Assembly: GCA_937928015.1 (NCBI GenBank) | Contig: CALFXA010000052.1 | Location: 1 to 11,940 of the forward strand | DNA length: 11,940 bases | From: an uncultured Anaerolineales bacterium | GTDB taxonomy: Bacteria; Chloroflexota; Anaerolineae; Anaerolineales; Villigracilaceae | Direction of reading: 5' to 3' | Part shown: piece after piece, positions 6,692 to 11,940 of the stretch | How positions within the stretch are numbered: position 1 is the stretch's first letter | Layout: the number at the start of each line of letters is the position of its first letter | The notes under the pieces: model-generated | The model's database searches: none | Seen by the model: the letters and a program-made list of their open reading frames with translations, nothing else | Told to the model about the DNA's origin: nothing | Made by a program: the position numbers and the translations under genes

Positions 6692-7920
6692 CGGCCCAGG
6701 ATCAATGTGGCGTTGTGTCCGCCGAAGCCGAAGGAATTGGACATGGCATATTCGGGCTGGGCCGCACGCGGCTGGTTCGGCACGTAATCCAGGTCACATA
6801 CAGGGTCGGGCGTAGAATAATGCACGGTGGGCGGCAGAATGTTGTGCTCGAAGACCTTGACACAGGTCGCCGCCTCCACCGCGCCCGAGGCGCCCAGCAT
6901 GTGCCCCGTCATCGACTTGGTCGAGGAGATCGCCACGCGGTAGGCATGTTCGCCAAAGACAGTCTTGATGGCAGCCGTCTCGCTCTTGTCGTTCAACGGC
7001 GTAGATGTGCCGTGGGCGTTGATGTAACCGATATCCTCGGGCTTCAGAGCTGCGTCCCGTAAAGCCAGGCTCATTGAGAGGGCTGCCCCTGCCCCGTTCT
7101 CGGCGGGCGCGGAGATATGATGCGCGTCGTCTGTGGTACCGTACCCCTTGAACTCACACAGGATGCGCGCGCCGCGGGCCCTGGCATGTTCCTCCTCTTC
7201 GAGGATCAGGATGCCCGCACCCTCGGCCATCACAAAGCCGTCGCGTTCCTTGTCAAACGGACGGGAAGCCGTCTCAGGCGACTCGTTACGGGTGGAAAGG
7301 GCCCCCATCACGTTCATGCCCGCCATTGCCAGCGGGACAATCGCCGCCTCGGCTCCGCCCGCCATCATCACATCCGCGGCCCCGCGGCGGATGATGGCCG
7401 CCGCCTCGCCCAGGGCATTCGTGCCCGTGGCGCAGGCTGTGACCACTGCCATGTTGGGTCCGCGCGCGCCCACGCGGATGGCGATCATACCCACCGCACT
7501 GTCGGAGATCATCATCGGGACGAGGAAGGGGCTGACCCGTTCGGGTCCGCGCTCGCGCAGAACTTCAGCCTGCTCCAGCAGCGTGCCGATGCCGCCAATG
7601 CCCGTACCGATCAGGATTCCCACACGGTCACGGTTCGACTCGTCCACGGTCAGGCCTGCATGAGTCAGCGCCTCCAGGGTGGCGGCAGTGGCGAACTGGG
7701 TGTAGCGGTCCATCTTGCGCGCCTCACGCGCGCCGAACATTCCAACAGCGTCGAAACCCTTCACTTCGGCTGCAAAGCGCGTCTTGTGCCTGCTGGCATC
7801 GAATAAGGTAATGGGGGCTGCGCCCGACTTGCCCGCCAGCAGGGCCGTCCAGGTGTCGTCCATATTGTTGCCCAGCGGGCTGACACAACCCAAACCTGTC
7901 ACCACAACTTTTTTCTGCAT
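6682..7920 (-). CDS. fabF: Beta-ketoacyl-ACP synthase II
   Basis: KAS II elongates acyl-ACP with malonyl-ACP, the main condensing step of type II fatty-acid synthesis. The 412-residue product has the complete KAS I/II Cys-His-His triad: Cys163 in TACATGTN, His303 in AHGTSTPLND, and His340 in SMTGHMLGASG. These fall at exactly the E. coli FabF positions. It begins MQKKVVVTGLGCVSPLG, and a late NSFGFGGHNA motif is present. The length is normal. The ATG at 7920 has AGGAG 5 nt upstream; an upstream open stretch to 8025 crosses a terminator and is not coding. It is followed by fabH after 51 nt. No acpP, fabD or fabG is adjacent, unlike the common fab cluster. The leader carries a palindrome at 7943-7963. 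Confidence 0.96.
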   Translation of the reverse strand: MQKKVVVTGLGCVSPLGNNMDDTWTALLAGKSGAAPITLFDASRHKTRFAAEVKGFDAVGMFGAREARKMDRYTQFATAATLEALTHAGLTVDESNRDRVGILIGTGIGGIGTLLEQAEVLRERGPERVSPFLVPMMISDSAVGMIAIRVGARGPNMAVVTACATGTNALGEAAAIIRRGAADVMMAGGAEAAIVPLAMAGMNVMGALSTRNESPETASRPFDKERDGFVMAEGAGILILEEEEHARARGARILCEFKGYGTTDDAHHISAPAENGAGAALSMSLALRDAALKPEDIGYINAHGTSTPLNDKSETAAIKTVFGEHAYRVAISSTKSMTGHMLGASGAVEAATCVKVFEHNILPPTVHYSTPDPVCDLDYVPNQPRAAQPEYAMSNSFGFGGHNATLILGRYR

Positions 7921-7942
7921 TGCTACTCCTATTAAAAGTGCA

Positions 7943-7963
7943 GGACAAGAGGTCATCTTGTCC
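7943..7963. promoter_or_regulatory. Perfect palindrome in fabF leader, candidate operator
   Basis: GGACAAGA at 7943-7950 and TCTTGTCC at 7956-7963 form perfect 8-bp arms with a 5-nt spacer (GGTCA). It lies 23-43 nt upstream of the fabF ATG and just downstream of the possible -10 element at 7984-7979, a geometry typical of a repressor site. It does not match the FapR, FadR or FabT consensus sequences as I remember them. An RNA hairpin in the leader is the alternative. Confidence 0.45.
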
Positions 7964-7978
7964 CACAGATTACAGGAA

Positions 7979-7984
7979 GTTATA
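7979..7984 (-). promoter_or_regulatory. Possible fabF -10 element
   Basis: Read on the minus strand, 7984-7979 is TATAAC (5/6 to TATAAT). It lies between the terminator at 8017-8053 and the fabF start, where a promoter is required. I see no convincing -35 at 16-18 nt, so the assignment is weak. Confidence 0.3.
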
Positions 7985-8016
7985 ACACGGCTGGCCGAAA
8001 AGCGATGCGGCACCCC

Positions 8017-8053
8017 ATAAAACATCTGGGCGGCCCGACGGGCCGCCCAGATG
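8017..8053 (-). terminator. Terminator after the HAD-DinB gene
   Basis: Perfect 15-bp complementary arms at 8023-8037 and 8039-8053 give a very GC-rich hairpin (in practice about 13 bp with a 5-nt loop). On the minus strand this is followed by TTTTAT at 8022-8017. It starts 2 nt after the upstream stop codon. It separates the efp-to-HAD-DinB unit from fabF-fabH-tatA. Confidence 0.85.
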
Positions 8054-8055
8054 CA

Positions 8056-9249
8056 TTACGCAGGGTGGATCAATTTCCATATTTGCTGGATGTGGATGCG
8101 ATCATGAGTAGACATGAAGCCGACCAATTCTTGCAAGGTGGTCGGGCCAAAGATCGAGTGGCGGGCCTTGCGCGCCCAGTCCGCCTCAGTGAGCGACTTG
8201 AGCGTCGCCAGGGTTTCAAGCCGCGCGGCCAGAAACTCCGAGAAGGCGGTTCGACCATCCTGCGAAAGGTAATTGCGCTCTTCGGCCCAGGCGTCTGTGT
8301 TGCGCGAAGGAATAAAGGGATCGGTCTCTTCAAGCAGGCGCTTGAGACGCGGCTGGTTGACCTCACGCTCGGTATCGCGGAGATGGCACAGGACTTCGGT
8401 CAAGGCCCATTCAGCGGGAGCAGGCCGCGAGGTCCAGGCGGAAACGGAAACTTCTTCGAGCAGGGAGGCAATCGTCGCGGGTGTGGAGGTCATCAGGGCC
8501 AGGATAGCGCTCATCGAGCTGAAATCCGCTTCGAGGGTCTTGACATCCACCGATTCGAGCCAGGCACGCAGGTCCGACAGGGAACCGCGGCCCGTCGAGG
8601 CGGGGTCCTCCGCCTTGGGCGCGTCTCCGTTGACCCAGAAGGTCGGCAGGCCCAAGGCGCGCGCGGGAGCCAGGTCACGCTCGGCGTCGTTGCCCACCAT
8701 CAACACGGGGCCCTCGGGCCAGCCCAGGCGGCCGAGGAATTCGGCAAAATACATGGGATGCGATTTCGTGAAGTGGAAAGTCTCGTACGAGGAGATCAGC
8801 GCGAAATCGTAGGCCTCGGGGGCCAAATCGGCAAAGCGCAGGCGATGCAGGGTGGCCTTGCGCGGAAAAAACGGGTCGGTGGCGACGGCTACACGATAGC
8901 CTTTGGAAAAAGCCCATTTCACCAGATCGGCCGCCTCGGGACGTTTGCCTGTCAGCGTGCCCAGGCTGGGGAATATCTCATCGTAGAACTTGTCAATGAC
9001 TGCGCCGAGTTCATGCCCATCCACACCCAGTTTGGGGAAGAATTTTTCGTTGAAGACCTCGCGCAGGGTGCGGGATGGGTCCTCACTGGCCATCATGGCG
9101 CGTGTGCCCGAGACGAGCGCAGGCAGCATCACCTCGGGAGCTACCCGGGAGGCCATGTGCGACGAAAGTGCCTGGAAATAGGCAGGGATAAAGGCATCCA
9201 TGTTGGTATCCAACAGGGTGTCATCCAGATCAAGCAGTAATGTAAGCAT
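8056..9249 (-). CDS. HAD-superfamily hydrolase fused to a DinB-like domain
   Basis: A 397-residue two-domain protein. Residues about 1-232 are a HAD-like phosphohydrolase: motif I DLDDT with Asp7 and Asp9, motif II Thr124 in VATDPF, motif III Lys162 in FTKSHP, and motif IV GND-AERD at 186-192. An alpha-helical cap lies between motifs I and II. Residues about 242-395 resemble a DinB/DUF664 four-helix bundle with a possible metal triad of His289 (LCHL), His382 and His386 (THDRIH). HAD enzymes mostly cleave phosphoesters through an aspartyl-phosphate. DinB-like proteins bind a divalent metal and include thiol-dependent transferases such as the bacillithiol and mycothiol types. The substrate is unknown. 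The ATG at 9249 directly precedes motif I and lies 2 nt after the upstream stop, with no good ribosome site, so coupled translation is likely. One uninterrupted frame argues against a sequencing-made fusion. Confidence 0.85.
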   Translation of the reverse strand: MLTLLLDLDDTLLDTNMDAFIPAYFQALSSHMASRVAPEVMLPALVSGTRAMMASEDPSRTLREVFNEKFFPKLGVDGHELGAVIDKFYDEIFPSLGTLTGKRPEAADLVKWAFSKGYRVAVATDPFFPRKATLHRLRFADLAPEAYDFALISSYETFHFTKSHPMYFAEFLGRLGWPEGPVLMVGNDAERDLAPARALGLPTFWVNGDAPKAEDPASTGRGSLSDLRAWLESVDVKTLEADFSSMSAILALMTSTPATIASLLEEVSVSAWTSRPAPAEWALTEVLCHLRDTEREVNQPRLKRLLEETDPFIPSRNTDAWAEERNYLSQDGRTAFSEFLAARLETLATLKSLTEADWARKARHSIFGPTTLQELVGFMSTHDRIHIQQIWKLIHPA

Positions 9250-9251
9250 GG

Positions 9252-9581
9252 CTATTCTTTGATTTTGAATTGGAAGGGCAATCCGTGACATTCACCGCAG
9301 CCGACGTGCGGTTCGGCCACGTCCCGATGGGACTTCTCACAGTAGGCCGTGACCTGCACCCGCCGCTGCAACAGGGCCGTCAGCGGGCGGTTGACCGTGC
9401 CGCGCAGGCGCATGAACTGACAGGCATTCGCCAGTTCAATGGACGGCACGGGACAGGTCTTGCACAGGTCGGGTGTCCACTGTTGATTGGAGGCCTTGAG
9501 CAGGCGGCACTCTTCCACATTGCGGCCACGGTAATAATCCCCGAAGAAATACGAACATTCTTTGCCAGCAGGAGTGCGCAT
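9252..9581 (-). CDS. Eight-cysteine 109-residue protein of unknown function
   Basis: A small soluble-looking protein with no signal peptide or membrane helix. It carries eight cysteines at 9, 25, 40, 43, 54, 81, 95 and 98. Notable are a CKTC pair at 40-43, a C-G-E-C-H pair at 95-99, and aromatic/basic FFGDYYRGR at 12-20. The spacing suggests one or two metal sites (zinc or an iron-sulfur cluster); I cannot assign the family. The ATG at 9581 is chosen because the earlier GTG at 9614 lies inside the hairpin after efp. The weak AAAGAG just upstream implies modest initiation. Its stop lies 2 nt before the HAD-DinB ATG, so the two products are probably made together. The eight cysteines and dense charged residues make a chance open frame unlikely. 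Confidence 0.75.
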   Translation of the reverse strand: MRTPAGKECSYFFGDYYRGRNVEECRLLKASNQQWTPDLCKTCPVPSIELANACQFMRLRGTVNRPLTALLQRRVQVTAYCEKSHRDVAEPHVGCGECHGLPFQFKIKE

Positions 9582-9595
9582 GAAGTCTCTTTTGG

Positions 9596-9632
9596 AAAAG
9601 GTGACAGCCACCACATCGGGTGACTGTCACCT
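9596..9632 (-). terminator. Intercistronic hairpin after efp, weak terminator or attenuator
   Basis: Arms of 9 bp (9599-9607 with 9624-9632) are extended past one C-A mismatch by a further 4 bp (9609-9612 with 9619-9622) closing a 6-nt loop. On the minus strand the stem runs into a short T run (9599-9596) followed by CC. It starts 11 nt after the efp stop. The short U-tract suggests partial termination, lowering expression of the downstream pair relative to efp. Confidence 0.6.
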
Positions 9633-9642
9633 GATGAAATCA

Positions 9643-10200
9643 TTACACGCGGGTGACGTATTCGCCCGTGCGGGTATCGACGCGGATCTTGTCGCCGACC
9701 TTGACGAACTGCGGGCATTGCACCTGCAAGCCCGTGTTTGTGGTGACCTTCTTGGTCACACCCGTGGCCGTGTCGCCGCGGATGGCCATTTCGGCCTCGG
9801 TCACTTCGAGGTCCACCGAGGTGGGCAACTCGATGTCGAGCGGTTCGTTCTTGTAGAAGGTCAATTTGACTTCCATCTCGGGGATGAGGTAGAGCGCATC
9901 GTCGCCCAGCATGTCCGCCTTGATAGCAGGCTGCTCGAAGGTCTCGTTGTCCATGAAGTGATAGAACTCACCATCGGTGTACAGGTACTGGACATTGTGG
10001 AAGTCGAGGCGCACATCCTGCACAGACTGGCCCGAGGAGAAGGTGCGCTCGATGTTGGCGCCCGTCAACAGGTTGCGGGCCTTGATGCGGATGTTGGCGT
10101 TGCCACGGCCCGTCTTGTTGTGACTGTAATCCAGCACTTTGTAGAGGGTGCCGTCCATTTCAAAAGTAACGCCTTTACGAAGTTCATTTACGTCGATCAT
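9643..10200 (-). CDS. efp: Elongation factor P
   Basis: EF-P binds next to the P-site tRNA and rescues ribosomes stalled at polyproline stretches. The 185-residue length is standard. Three beta-barrel domains can be followed: the KOW-like N-terminus (MIDVNELRKG), a middle OB fold, and a C-terminal OB fold with the signature RGDTATG and the terminal VDTRTGEYV. The functional loop reads N28-K-T-G-R32-G-N-A, placing arginine at the tip position where many bacteria have a modified lysine. Thermus EF-P also has arginine here (LGRGGA), while the rhamnosylated Pseudomonas type has a different context. No modification enzyme is encoded nearby. The ATG at 10200 has AAGGAA about 6 nt upstream, and a TATAAT promoter precedes it. 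A hairpin follows the gene. Confidence 0.97.
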   Translation of the reverse strand: MIDVNELRKGVTFEMDGTLYKVLDYSHNKTGRGNANIRIKARNLLTGANIERTFSSGQSVQDVRLDFHNVQYLYTDGEFYHFMDNETFEQPAIKADMLGDDALYLIPEMEVKLTFYKNEPLDIELPTSVDLEVTEAEMAIRGDTATGVTKKVTTNTGLQVQCPQFVKVGDKIRVDTRTGEYVTRV

Positions 10201-10237
10201 GGTTCTTTCCTTATCTGGTGAAGTTGCAAACGGGCGG

Positions 10238-10267
10238 ATTATAGCCCAAGGTGAGCGGGGAAGGCAA
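10238..10267 (-). promoter_or_regulatory. efp promoter
   Basis: On the minus strand, TATAAT (10243-10238, perfect) lies 18 nt downstream of TTGCCT (10267-10262, 4/6). The predicted start is near 10231, giving a leader of about 30 nt. The -35 element abuts the mogA stop codon, so efp can be transcribed independently of the lon-mogA unit. Confidence 0.62.
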
Positions 10268-10269
10268 GG

Positions 10270-10755
10270 CTAATGCCCTGCATCCTCGTCGCGCAGCAGG
10301 TGGATGGCGTGCTCCAGCACGGGAAGCACGACTTGCAAATTTTCGACCGCGCCTTTGGGGCTACCAGGCAGGTCAAGGATCAGCGTCCGTCCGCGGATGC
10401 CCGTCACAAGGCGCGAGAGCATGGCGTGCGGGGTGATGCTCAGGCTGGCGGCACGCATGGCTTCAGCCAGGCCTGGCGCCTCTTTCTCAATCACATCACG
10501 GGTGGCCTCGGGGGTGACGTCGCGCGGAGCGAAGCCCGTCCCGCCCGTGACCAGGATTACGTCCAGCAGGCCGCTATCGGCCCACTGACGCATCGTCTCG
10601 GCTAGCATGGAGCGGTCATCGGGCAGGATGGCCGTCTGGATCACCGACCAGCCCTCGGCGCGGACTCGGTCCGCCAGCGCGGGGCCCGAGGTGTCGGGAC
10701 GTTCTCCGCGCGCGGAGCGGTCAGAGGCGGTCAGGATTCCAAAGCGGATGCCCAT
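10270..10755 (-). CDS. mogA: Molybdopterin adenylyltransferase (MogA/MoaB family)
   Basis: A 161-residue protein of the MogA/MoaB fold. MogA adenylates molybdopterin in the cytosol, the step before molybdate insertion in molybdenum-cofactor synthesis. Visible signatures are ILTASDRSARGE near the N-terminus, VTGGTGFAPRDVTPEA in the centre, and LPGSPKGAVENL near the C-terminus. These are the nucleotide and pterin binding loops of the family. The ATG at 10755 shares one base with the upstream stop (TGATG). AAGGA lies about 9 nt upstream inside the acetyltransferase gene. The longer reading to 10863 overlaps that gene and is not needed. MoaB and MogA cannot be separated with certainty here, and no other cofactor gene is present in the window. 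Confidence 0.9.
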   Translation of the reverse strand: MGIRFGILTASDRSARGERPDTSGPALADRVRAEGWSVIQTAILPDDRSMLAETMRQWADSGLLDVILVTGGTGFAPRDVTPEATRDVIEKEAPGLAEAMRAASLSITPHAMLSRLVTGIRGRTLILDLPGSPKGAVENLQVVLPVLEHAIHLLRDEDAGH

Positions 10756-11183
10756 CAGGAGATTTCCTTGCCGAACAGGCGCACGGTCTTCAATTCGTTC
10801 CAGCCGCGCCGCTCGTAATAATGCGCCGCCTCGTCGTTGCTCTGCATGACCAGCAGGTAACACTTGAGGCAGCCCTTGGCGCGCAGGCGGGATTCGACTT
10901 CGTCCATGAGTTGAGCGGCGATGCCCTGCTTGCGAAATTCCCGCTTTACAGCCAAATGGTAGATCATCCCGCGCCGACCATCGAAGCCGCCGATGATCGA
11001 GCCAACAATCTCGCCGTCGGCTTCGGCCAGCAGGAACAGGTCGGGGTCGCGGGCGGCTTTCTTGGCGATCTCTTCAGGGCTATCGGAGCGGCCCACATTC
11101 ACGCCTTTTTCCATACCTTCCCATAAGGCGCGGACGGCGGGGTAATCCTGCGGATGACGGTAGAGACGCAGCGAAACGGTCAC
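10755..11183 (-). CDS. GNAT-family N-acetyltransferase, YpeA-like
   Basis: A 142-residue GNAT acetyltransferase that would use acetyl-CoA. Strand and helix order follow the family: an N-terminal LRLYRHPQDYPAVRALWEG helix, FLLAEADGEIVGSIIGGFDG, then the acetyl-CoA loop REFRKQGIAAQLM (R/Q-x-x-G-x-A form), and the late HYYERRGW segment. The GGYDG/GGFDG-like stretch and overall length resemble E. coli YpeA, whose substrate is not established. The start is GTG at 11183 in a GTGA overlap with the receiver gene's stop, with only a poor ribosome site, so translation is probably coupled. It overlaps mogA by one base at the other end. Substrate unknown. Confidence 0.88.
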   Translation of the reverse strand: MTVSLRLYRHPQDYPAVRALWEGMEKGVNVGRSDSPEEIAKKAARDPDLFLLAEADGEIVGSIIGGFDGRRGMIYHLAVKREFRKQGIAAQLMDEVESRLRAKGCLKCYLLVMQSNDEAAHYYERRGWNELKTVRLFGKEIS

Positions 11184-11539
11184 GCGGGATTGATGACCTT
11201 TTTCAACATGGTTACGAGATCGTCGGGCATGTAGGGCTTGAGCAGAAAGTCACTCGCTCCGCGCTTCAGGCATTCCTCGCGCAGGTTCATGCCCGAGGAC
11301 ATGACCACGTTCACCGACTGAGTATCGGGCTCGGCCCGCAACTGGTCGAGGATCGCCAGCCCGTCCTGACGGGAGAGATGCACGTCAAGCAACAACACGT
11401 CGGGGTTTTCCGCACGAACGGCGGCAGGCACATCGGCGTCGGCATCCACCGCCACCACGGTATAACCCTCCATTTTCAAGAGGGTCTTCAACAGCGACAC
11501 CATGATGGCGTCATCTTCGGCCAGCAGAACTTTTGGCAT
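11180..11539 (-). CDS. Stand-alone CheY-like response regulator receiver
   Basis: A 119-residue receiver domain with no output domain. The acidic pocket is Glu8-Asp9-Asp10, the phosphoacceptor is Asp52 (LLLDVH), the switch residue is Ser81 or Ser82 (VMSSG), and the conserved lysine is Lys101 in LLKPY. Such proteins act by phosphorylation-dependent binding to a partner or as relay intermediates. No histidine kinase is encoded in the window. The ATG at 11539 lies inside the 3' end of lon (29-nt overlap), and its stop overlaps the GNAT start by 4 nt. The overlaps indicate co-transcription with lon, though a functional link to proteolysis is not shown. Confidence 0.93.
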   Translation of the reverse strand: MPKVLLAEDDAIMVSLLKTLLKMEGYTVVAVDADADVPAAVRAENPDVLLLDVHLSRQDGLAILDQLRAEPDTQSVNVVMSSGMNLREECLKRGASDFLLKPYMPDDLVTMLKKVINPA

Positions 11540-11940
11540 TCTTTTTCGCCCTTGTCTTCACGGTTTTGGTTGGAGCTGCTGGCTTTTTCCCAGCGGATTT
11601 GATCTCTTTTTTCTCTTGCTTTTCAGGCTCGGGTTTGGGAGCCTCAAGCGCGGCCTTGAGCACATCATCCACGGTCTCGGCCAGCACGAATTTCATCTCG
11701 GTGCGGATTTCCTCGGACACGTCCTCAAGGTCCTGCTCGTTGCGCTTCGGCAGGATTATCGTCCGCAGGCCGTTGCGATGCGCGGCCAGGACCTTTTCCT
11801 TGACGCCGCCAATCGGCAGGACCTGACCCCTGAGCGTAATCTCGCCTGTCATCCCCACCCGCGGCTTGACCTTGCGCCCCGAGATGAGCGACACCAACGA
11901 GGTGGCCATGGTCACGCCCGCCGAGGGGCCGTCCTTGGGT
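11511..11940 (-). CDS. lon: Lon protease, C-terminal part (runs off the right edge)
   Basis: C-terminal part of ATP-dependent Lon, the soluble protease that degrades misfolded and regulatory proteins. At the window edge the sequence reads [10 protein letters not shown]; its catalytic serine codon is 11924-11922. The catalytic-dyad lysine is the second K of GGVKEK (codon 11795-11793), 43 residues later, exactly as between Ser679 and Lys722 of E. coli Lon. MTGEITLRG and VLPIGG between them are also typical. After the domain ends near 11646, a 44-residue tail follows, rich in Lys, Pro and Ala. This is longer and more basic than in many Lon proteins. The GTG or ATG near 11915-11907 is internal, not a start. 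The AAA+ and substrate-binding domains lie beyond the window. It overlaps the receiver gene by 29 nt. Confidence 0.96.
   Translation of the reverse strand, partial: PKDGPSAGVTMATSLVSLISGRKVKPRVGMTGEITLRGQVLPIGGVKEKVLAAHRNGLRTIILPKRNEQDLEDVSEEIRTEMKFVLAETVDDVLKAALEAPKPEPEKQEKKEIKSAGKKPAAPTKTVKTRAKKNAKSSAGRR

Noticed and set aside
8005..9240. 411-codon open frame on the plus strand opposite the HAD-DinB gene
   Set aside because: It is the antisense shadow of a GC-rich gene. Its translation is rich in Arg, Gly, Gln and His without domain motifs, while the minus strand has complete HAD and DinB motifs, and it would begin inside the terminator hairpin region.

Overview
The window looks like the left end of a contig from a GC-rich bacterium, most likely an Anaerolineae-type member of Chloroflexota. 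The main support is a secreted beta-helix protein ending in three SLH-like repeats of the GGC...CP / TRxQM type, plus the gene set and codon use. This taxonomic call is inference from family resemblance, not from a marker gene. The first 53 bases are not genomic: they match the Illumina P5/TruSeq universal adapter at 52 of 53 positions, so the left edge is an assembly or trimming artefact.

The plus-strand half (about 54-5206) starts with the 3' part of a hemolysin III/PAQR-type membrane protein, closed by a clear intrinsic terminator. A tight three-gene run follows with ATGA overlaps: a DUF4013-like polytopic membrane protein, a 55-residue two-helix membrane protein and a single-domain cupin. 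Next, behind a good sigma70-like promoter, comes a 1096-residue exported protein. It has a signal peptide, two tandem beta-helix/choice-of-anchor-Q modules separated by an Ig-like domain, and three C-terminal SLH-like repeats. Its repeat-rich body is visibly AT-richer than its SLH tail and the neighbouring genes. A perfect 14-bp hairpin terminator separates it from the converging minus-strand genes.

The minus-strand half is read from the right edge leftwards. It begins with the C-terminal part of Lon protease (catalytic Ser and Lys visible), which overlaps a stand-alone CheY-like receiver. That gene overlaps a YpeA-like GNAT acetyltransferase, which overlaps mogA (molybdopterin adenylyltransferase). 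efp (elongation factor P) has its own TATAAT promoter. It is followed by an intercistronic hairpin, a 109-residue eight-cysteine protein of unknown function, and, after only 2 nt, a HAD-hydrolase/DinB-like fusion ending at a strong hairpin. A separate unit, fabF-fabH-tatA, follows. A perfect 8-bp-arm palindrome lies in the fabF leader and is a candidate operator.

Functionally, most of the minus strand is housekeeping: proteolysis, translation, molybdenum cofactor, fatty-acid condensation and Tat export. The least explained parts are the Cys-rich/HAD-DinB pair behind efp, the fabF-leader palindrome and the mosaic SLH-anchored protein. I found no CRISPR array, transposase, tRNA, rRNA or phage module.
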